A program made the translations under genes and the position numbers. This document shows positions 15,403 to 19,362 of a stretch of 19,362 nt of DNA, one piece after another (the stretch's first letter is position 1; each line of letters begins with the position of its first letter). The notes under the pieces are model-generated. The model saw only the letters and a program-made list of their open reading frames with translations. It did no database searches and had not been told where the DNA came from. The stretch lies in the NCBI GenBank assembly GCA_023430315.1, contig JAEZAW010000321.1:1-19362 (forward strand), in the 5' to 3' direction. This DNA comes from Pseudomonadota bacterium. Lineage in GTDB: Bacteria > Pseudomonadota > Alphaproteobacteria > Rhizobiales > Hyphomicrobiaceae.

Positions 15403-17073
15403 ATGCCTGCGAGCAATCTCGCCCAGATGAACGCCGCCGAAGTCACGATCCGGACCATGGCGGCGAATGGTCTCGATACGCTCTATTGCCTGCCAGGGGT
15501 CCAGAACGACGATTTCTTCGATGCCCTGGTCCGGTCCGGGAACCCGCTGAAGCCCATTCACACCCGCCATGAGCAGGCGACGGCCTACATGGCCCTCGGC
15601 GCCGCGCTGGCGAGCGGCAAGCCCCAGGCCTATTGCGTGGTGCCTGGGCCGGGCTTCCTCAACACGACGACGCCTCTTGCCACGGCTCAGTCGCTCTGCG
15701 CGCCGGTGCTCGCCATATCCGGTCAGATCTACGAGCAGTACATCGGCAAGGGCGTCGGCTTCCTGCACGAGATCCCCGACCAGCTCGGCATCATGCGCAC
15801 GCTCACCAAGTGGGCGGGGCACATCGAAGGTCCGCAGGATGCCGCGGCGAAGAGCCGCGCGGCTTTCGACGAGCTCCTAAGTGGAGTACCGGGCCCCGTC
15901 GGCCTCGAATGCGGCTGGAACATGTGGCGCTCCGCGGCCGAAGTCGCATTCGACGACACGCCGGCGGTACGCCGGACACCGCCGCTGGATCACGACGCCA
16001 TCAAGGCAGCGGCCAAGTTGATGGCGGGCGCCAAACGGCCGATCATCCTCGTCGGCGGCGGCGCGCAGGACGCGAGCGCCGAAGTCACGCGTCTTTCCGC
16101 ACGCATCCAGGCACCAGTTGTCGCGTATCGCACGGGCCAGGGCGTCATCGACGCGCGCAATCCCTTCAGCCACCGCTTCCCTGCGGGGCATACACTGTGG
16201 AAGGACGTCGATGTCGTGATCGGCATCGGCACGCGCCTTCAGCACATGATGGACTGGGGCCGTGATGACGCGATGAAGGTCATCCATCTCGATATCAATC
16301 CCTCACGCATTGGACGCACGTGCACGCCGGACGTCGCGATCGTCGCCGATGCGGCGGAGGGCGTCGCAGCGCTGTTGAATGCACTCGAGCGTATCGGCGA
16401 CAAGCCAGCCGACCGCACGGATGAAATGCTGGCACTGCGCGCACGCATGGACAACGAATTCGCTCGCCTCGCGCCGCAGAAGGCGTGGATCGATGCGATC
16501 CGGGCGGAGCTGCCGGAGGACGGCATTCTCATCGAGGAGCTGACCCAGATCAGCTATGCGAGCCGCCTGCTCTATCCCGTGTACAAGCCGCGCACGTACC
16601 TCTCGACGGGTTATCAGGGCACGCTCGGCTGGGGCTATTCGACGGCGCTCGGCGCCAAGTGTGCGATGCCGGATCGTGCTGTCGTCGCCGTGCACGGCGA
16701 TGGCGGCTTCATGTTCAACGTGCAGGAGATGGCGACGGCGGTCGCGCACAACATCGGCATGGTGGCGCTCGTCTTCAATGACAATGCCTATGGCAACGTG
16801 AAGCGCATCCAGCAGAGCAACTACGAGGGCCGCACGGTCGTCTCCGATCTCGTGAACCCGGATTTCGTGCGCCTCGCCGAGAGCTTCGGTATGCGCGCCG
16901 AGCGCGTCACGACGCCGGAGGCGCTCAGGCCCGCACTCAAGGCGGCCATCAAGGCGAACGCGCCGGCGCTGATCGAGATCCCCGGCGGTGAGTTCCCCGA
17001 TCCCTGGTCTTATTTCTTCCGCAAGAAGGCGCGCGGCGCGGCGCCGAGCTGGTCCATGAAGGGGCCGGATTGA
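15403..17073 (+). CDS. Thiamine-diphosphate-dependent enzyme, acetolactate synthase/decarboxylase superfamily
   Basis: A 556-residue enzyme with the three-domain layout of acetolactate synthase and related decarboxylases. The N-terminal PYR domain holds TLYCLPGVQNDDFFDAL and HTRHEQATAYMALGAALASGK with the cofactor-activating Glu (E57). The middle domain includes KRPIILVGGGAQDAS. The C-terminal PP domain has the ThDP motif GDGGFMFNVQEM (432-435 as GDGG) and NDNAYG (459-464), the usual spacing to bind Mg and diphosphate. The ATG at 15403 has GAGGGAG a few bases before it; the frame open from 15343 has no clear ribosome site. It could decarboxylate or ligate a 2-oxo acid; I compared the motifs with oxalyl-CoA decarboxylase and see no good match. 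No small regulatory subunit gene (ilvH) follows, so it is probably not the biosynthetic acetolactate synthase. A GNAT gene starts 18 bases downstream. Confidence 0.88.
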   Translation: MPASNLAQMNAAEVTIRTMAANGLDTLYCLPGVQNDDFFDALVRSGNPLKPIHTRHEQATAYMALGAALASGKPQAYCVVPGPGFLNTTTPLATAQSLCAPVLAISGQIYEQYIGKGVGFLHEIPDQLGIMRTLTKWAGHIEGPQDAAAKSRAAFDELLSGVPGPVGLECGWNMWRSAAEVAFDDTPAVRRTPPLDHDAIKAAAKLMAGAKRPIILVGGGAQDASAEVTRLSARIQAPVVAYRTGQGVIDARNPFSHRFPAGHTLWKDVDVVIGIGTRLQHMMDWGRDDAMKVIHLDINPSRIGRTCTPDVAIVADAAEGVAALLNALERIGDKPADRTDEMLALRARMDNEFARLAPQKAWIDAIRAELPEDGILIEELTQISYASRLLYPVYKPRTYLSTGYQGTLGWGYSTALGAKCAMPDRAVVAVHGDGGFMFNVQEMATAVAHNIGMVALVFNDNAYGNVKRIQQSNYEGRTVVSDLVNPDFVRLAESFGMRAERVTTPEALRPALKAAIKANAPALIEIPGGEFPDPWSYFFRKKARGAAPSWSMKGPD

Positions 17074-17091
17074 AGCCTGGTGAGACTGAAA

Positions 17092-17541
17092 ATGAACGCG
17101 ACCATCAGGCCTGCCACGCTAGCCAATCTGCCGGCGCTGACCGACCTCTACCATCAGCTCCATCCGGACGAGCCGCCGTGGCCATCGGAGGCAGCAGCCG
17201 CCGAAGTGCTCGCGAAAGTCCTCGCGCATCCCGGCACGACCATCTTCGTCGGCACGATAGACGGGCGCGTCGTCAGCACCTGCGTGCTGATCGTGACGCC
17301 GAACTTCTCCCGCTGCGGCCGTCCGTTCGCAATGATCGAGAACGTCGTGACGAACAACGAGCACCGGCAGCGCGGCTATGGCCGTCAGACCGTCCAGCAC
17401 GCGATCGAACGCGCTCGCGCGGAGGGATGCTATCGCTTGACGCTGATGACCAGCTCAAAGCGCGAGGCAACGCTCCGTTTCTACGACGGCACGGGCATGC
17501 GCCGAAATTCGAAGACGACCTTCGAGGCGCGATTCATCTAG
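17092..17541 (+). CDS. GNAT family N-acetyltransferase
   Basis: A 149-residue acyl-CoA-dependent N-acyltransferase. It starts MNATIRPATLANLPALTDLYHQLHP, the usual first strand and helix. IFVGTIDGRVVSTCVLIV are core strands; IENVVTNNEHRQRGYGRQTVQHAIERARAEG contains motif A with the pyrophosphate-binding R-Q-R-G-Y-G loop (residues 92-97). YRLTLMTSSKREATLRFYDGTGM is motif B, with the Tyr that often acts as general acid. The ATG at 17092 is preferred over the GTG at 17080 on N-terminal fit; GGTGAG lies about 6 bases before it. It follows the thiamine-diphosphate enzyme with 18 bases between, likely in the same transcript. The substrate (amine, amino acid or other) is unknown. Confidence 0.9.
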   Translation: MNATIRPATLANLPALTDLYHQLHPDEPPWPSEAAAAEVLAKVLAHPGTTIFVGTIDGRVVSTCVLIVTPNFSRCGRPFAMIENVVTNNEHRQRGYGRQTVQHAIERARAEGCYRLTLMTSSKREATLRFYDGTGMRRNSKTTFEARFI

Positions 17542-17566
17542 CTCCGCCGCACAAAGATTTATCGCT

Positions 17567-17595
17567 GGCGCCTATCGGTCGGACCGAAAGGCGCC
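17567..17595. terminator. Near-perfect inverted repeat between convergent GNAT and GYD genes
   Basis: Arms 17567-17580 and 17582-17595 are complementary over 14 positions with one mismatch and only one base between them (a folded hairpin would open a small loop). It lies between the stop of the GNAT gene (17541) and the end of the minus-strand GYD gene (17628). It is GC-rich but no T-run follows on either strand, so a rho-independent terminator is only probable from its position; it could also be a protein-binding site or mobile-element remnant. Confidence 0.5.
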
Positions 17596-17627
17596 GTCGG
17601 AAGCTGCATCCGCCCCGTGCCGGCGTG

Positions 17628-17921
17628 CTATTTCACTTTGCCGAGGATCTCGGTCATTTCCTTGACCGCAAAAGCACGCAGCGTTTGCGTGCGCACATTC
17701 CCGGCCTTTGCCAGAGAGAGCCCGAGAGCCGTAATCGCCATCTCGTCCTGAGCCTCGGCCGTGGCGACGACGTCATATTGACCGAGTGTCCAATAGAGAT
17801 CCTTGACGGTGACGCCGGCACCTTTGGCGGCCTCCTTGAAGGCCTCGGCGCGTTTGACCGTGTCCTTCACGTTGCGAATGCCTTGTTCGGTGAAGTTCGC
17901 AAGCATGACATATGTAGCCAT
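17628..17921 (-). CDS. GYD-domain protein
   Basis: A 97-residue protein, short and soluble, of the GYD family, named after a conserved Gly-Tyr-Asp. Here the motif is GQYDVVATAEA (residues 47-57), with Gln between Gly and Tyr. The rest follows the family: MATYVMLANFTEQGIRNVKD, then KRAEAFKEAAKGAGVTVKDLYWTLGQYD, ITALGLSLAKAGNVRTQTLRAFA. The fold is predicted as a ferredoxin-like alpha/beta dimer; no enzymatic function is established. The ATG at 17919-17921 has GGAGG 7 or so bases before it. A much longer open frame in the same frame (up to 19121) runs antisense through the CoA-transferase gene and is rejected as a shadow. It is convergent with the GNAT gene and divergent from the CoA-transferase gene. 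Function unknown. Confidence 0.88.
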   Translation of the reverse strand: MATYVMLANFTEQGIRNVKDTVKRAEAFKEAAKGAGVTVKDLYWTLGQYDVVATAEAQDEMAITALGLSLAKAGNVRTQTLRAFAVKEMTEILGKVK

Positions 17922-17953
17922 GACTAGCCTCCATGATTGAGCATTGCGGTTGC

Positions 17954-17996
17954 ATTTTAGACCTTTCCAAGTAGCGCCCAAAATCACTTCTTGGGC
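17954..17996 (-). promoter_or_regulatory. Candidate promoter and operator-like inverted repeat of the GYD gene
   Basis: Read on the minus strand, TAAAAT (17954-17959) is a good -10-like hexamer about 33 bases before the GYD start. The expected -35 region holds TTGGGC (17976-17981) at a 16-base spacing, a poor match. GCCCAA (17976-17981) and TTGGGC (17991-17996) form a 6-base inverted repeat with a 9-base loop overlapping this -35 position, which could be an operator. Low confidence. Confidence 0.35.
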
Positions 17997-18143
17997 CGGG
18001 ACGGCCTGCGGAGCCATGCGCTTGCGATGTTCAGCATGGGAGAGCAATGCTCTGGCGCCTGTACACGGTGTGCGGCATAAACGGGCGCGGCCTGCGCCGC
18101 CCAGAACAAGACCGAAGGCCAGACTGAAGGAACGTCCACGCCC

Positions 18144-19337
18144 ATGTACCCGCTGCTCGCCGGCATCCGCATCATCGACATCACCACGATCGTGCTCGGG
18201 CCGTTCGCCACCCAGTTCCTCGGCGATCTCGGCGCGGAGGTGATCAAGATCGAGACGGTCGACGGCGACATGAACCGCTATACGCCGCCGACCACGGGAC
18301 CTGGCCTTGGCGCGGTGTTCGTGAACAACAATCGCAACAAGCGCTCGCTCGCCCTCGACCTCAAGAACGAGCAGGGCAAGGAGGTGCTGCGCCGCCTCAT
18401 CAAGACGGGCGACGTGCTCGTACACAACATGCGCCAGGACGCGCTCGACCGCCTCGGCTTCGATTGGGAGAACGTGCACGCGCTCAACCCAAAGCTCATC
18501 TATTGCGCGGCGCTCGGCTATGGCAGCGACGGTCCTTATTCCGGCAAGCCCGCCTACGACGACATCATCCAGGCAAGCTCTGGCCTCGCCGGCCTCACGC
18601 ATCGCCGCGACGGCACGCCCGCCTATCATCCGACCGTGACCGCCGACAAAGCCGGCGGCCTCCACGTCGTCTACGCCGTGCTCGCCGCGCTCTTTCATCG
18701 CGAGCGTCATGGCGGCGAGGGCCAGCTCGTCGAGATGCCCATGTTCGAGGCCATGGCCGCCTTCTCGCTCAACGAGCACCTCATGGGCGCGAGCTTCGAG
18801 GAGAAAGGGCCGACGGGCTATCACCGCACGCTCTCGCAAAACCGCAAACCATTTCCCACGAGCGACGGTTGGATCGCTCTGCTGCCCTATACGCAGGTGC
18901 AGTGGGCCAAGGTCCTCGCTCTTCTCGGGCGTGAGGATCTGACGAAGGAGCCGTGGTTCTCGAACAATGCCGAACGCTCCAAGCGCTCCGATCAGCTCTA
19001 CGCCGTCATCGCGGGCGCGCTCGGCGGTCGCACCAGTGCCGAGTGGCTGGCCGACTTCGAGAAGGCCGACGTACCCTGCGGCGTGGTCCACACGCCTGAC
19101 AGTCTCCTCGACGATCCGCACCTCAAGGCCGTCGGTTTCTTCGAGCCGAACTTCGCCGACGATATCGGCATCGTGCGCACGCTCCGCCAGCCCGTGATCT
19201 TCCGCGGCATGGAAGCCGAACCCGATCGCGCACCGCCACCGCTCGGCGCGGATACGCGCGCACTGCTCTCGGACCTCGGTTACAGCGAGACGGAAATCGG
19301 CACGCTGCTCGACAAGCGGATTGCGGCGGGGGAGTAG
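18144..19337 (+). CDS. CaiB/BaiF family CoA-transferase
   Basis: A 397-residue class III CoA-transferase, which moves CoA from a donor acyl-CoA to a carboxylic acid through an enzyme-bound mixed anhydride. It starts MYPLLAGIRIIDITTIVLGPFATQFLGDLGAEVIKIE, the classic N-terminal motif (Gly-Pro, Asp-Leu-Gly-Ala-Glu-Val-Ile-Lys). NNNRNKRSLALDLK and AALGYGSDGPYSGKPAYDD follow. The putative catalytic Asp is D168 in VTADKAGGLHV; the following GGEGQLVEMPMFEAM is also typical. ATG at 18144 comes after a weak GAAGGAA site. The natural substrate (formyl/oxalyl, succinyl/malyl, carnitine-type or other) cannot be told from the motif. It is divergent from the GYD gene, 222 bases away. A hairpin follows the stop (19338-19354). 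Confidence 0.93.
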   Translation: MYPLLAGIRIIDITTIVLGPFATQFLGDLGAEVIKIETVDGDMNRYTPPTTGPGLGAVFVNNNRNKRSLALDLKNEQGKEVLRRLIKTGDVLVHNMRQDALDRLGFDWENVHALNPKLIYCAALGYGSDGPYSGKPAYDDIIQASSGLAGLTHRRDGTPAYHPTVTADKAGGLHVVYAVLAALFHRERHGGEGQLVEMPMFEAMAAFSLNEHLMGASFEEKGPTGYHRTLSQNRKPFPTSDGWIALLPYTQVQWAKVLALLGREDLTKEPWFSNNAERSKRSDQLYAVIAGALGGRTSAEWLADFEKADVPCGVVHTPDSLLDDPHLKAVGFFEPNFADDIGIVRTLRQPVIFRGMEAEPDRAPPPLGADTRALLSDLGYSETEIGTLLDKRIAAGE

Positions 19338-19354
19338 TCGCGCCTGCGGCGCGA
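19338..19354. terminator. Hairpin immediately after the CoA-transferase stop codon
   Basis: TCGCGCC and GGCGCGA form a perfect 7-base-pair stem with a TGC loop, beginning right after the TAG stop at 19335-19337. The window ends eight bases later, so a T-run cannot be checked. Plausible as a terminator, inferred from position and structure. Confidence 0.45.
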
Positions 19355-19362
19355 GTAGGGCC

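Noticed and set aside
15403..17073. Naming the ThDP enzyme oxalyl-CoA decarboxylase because a CoA-transferase is nearby
   Set aside because: The motifs and flanking sequence follow the acetolactate synthase-type pattern and not the Oxc pattern; the CoA-transferase is over 1 kb away and divergent from the GYD gene in between.
17922..19121. A long minus-strand extension of the GYD reading frame, giving a 497-residue protein
   Set aside because: It runs antisense through a well-formed CoA-transferase gene, matches no family, and the GYD protein has a good start with a ribosome site at 17921.
1..19362. CRISPR arrays, tRNA or rRNA genes, insertion sequences, prophage genes
   Set aside because: No repeated spacer-repeat pattern, tRNA-like cloverleaf, or transposase/integrase reading frame was noticed on either strand; a full computational scan was not possible.

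Overview
The window (about 64% G+C by eye) looks like ordinary chromosomal DNA of an alphaproteobacterium, most likely in the Hyphomicrobiales (Rhizobiales). The reasons are the HdaA-type replication regulator beside ppk and ppx, the surA-pdxA-rsmA gene string, the frequent GTG/TTG starts and the codon bias. Eighteen protein genes are called; one is cut by the left edge. I saw no tRNA, rRNA, CRISPR array, transposase or prophage gene. No gene-free stretch exceeds about 250 bases.

Left part (1-4334), small unrelated units: the 3' end of an aspartoacylase/succinylglutamate desuccinylase family gene (+), a VOC-fold protein (-), a CsgG-like lipoprotein (+), a minus-strand run read as glutathione S-transferase, small envelope lipoprotein, dihydrofolate reductase (folA), and a secreted YtkA/FixH-like protein (+). 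A strong hairpin at 1960-1984 separates the convergent lipoprotein gene and folA and contains the folA stop codon.

Central part (4492-10761), all on the + strand and mostly tightly packed: a CDP-alcohol phosphatidyltransferase, an AI-2E/PerM-type permease, hdaA (regulatory inactivation of DnaA), ppk (polyphosphate synthesis) and ppx (exopolyphosphatase). The permease and hdaA overlap by 4 bases, as do ppk and ppx. This arrangement puts replication-initiation control and polyphosphate turnover in one transcriptional neighbourhood.

Next (10988-15207): a zinc-finger-less DnaJ-family co-chaperone (+) faces a minus-strand operon surA-pdxA-rsmA (outer-membrane-protein chaperone, vitamin B6 synthesis, 16S rRNA dimethylation). 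The surA product carries an unusual insertion and a degenerate isomerase region. lptD, which often precedes surA in proteobacteria, is not present upstream.

Right part (15403-19337), accessory metabolism: a thiamine-diphosphate enzyme of the acetolactate synthase/decarboxylase superfamily, a GNAT acetyltransferase 18 bases after it, a small GYD-domain protein (-) and a CaiB/BaiF family CoA-transferase (+). Their substrates cannot be read from the sequence.

I did not find a clearly new multi-gene system. The items most worth a second look are the insertion in SurA, the orphan thiamine-diphosphate/GNAT/GYD/CoA-transferase neighbourhood, the hdaA-ppk-ppx linkage with a palindrome before ppk, and several inverted repeats between genes.
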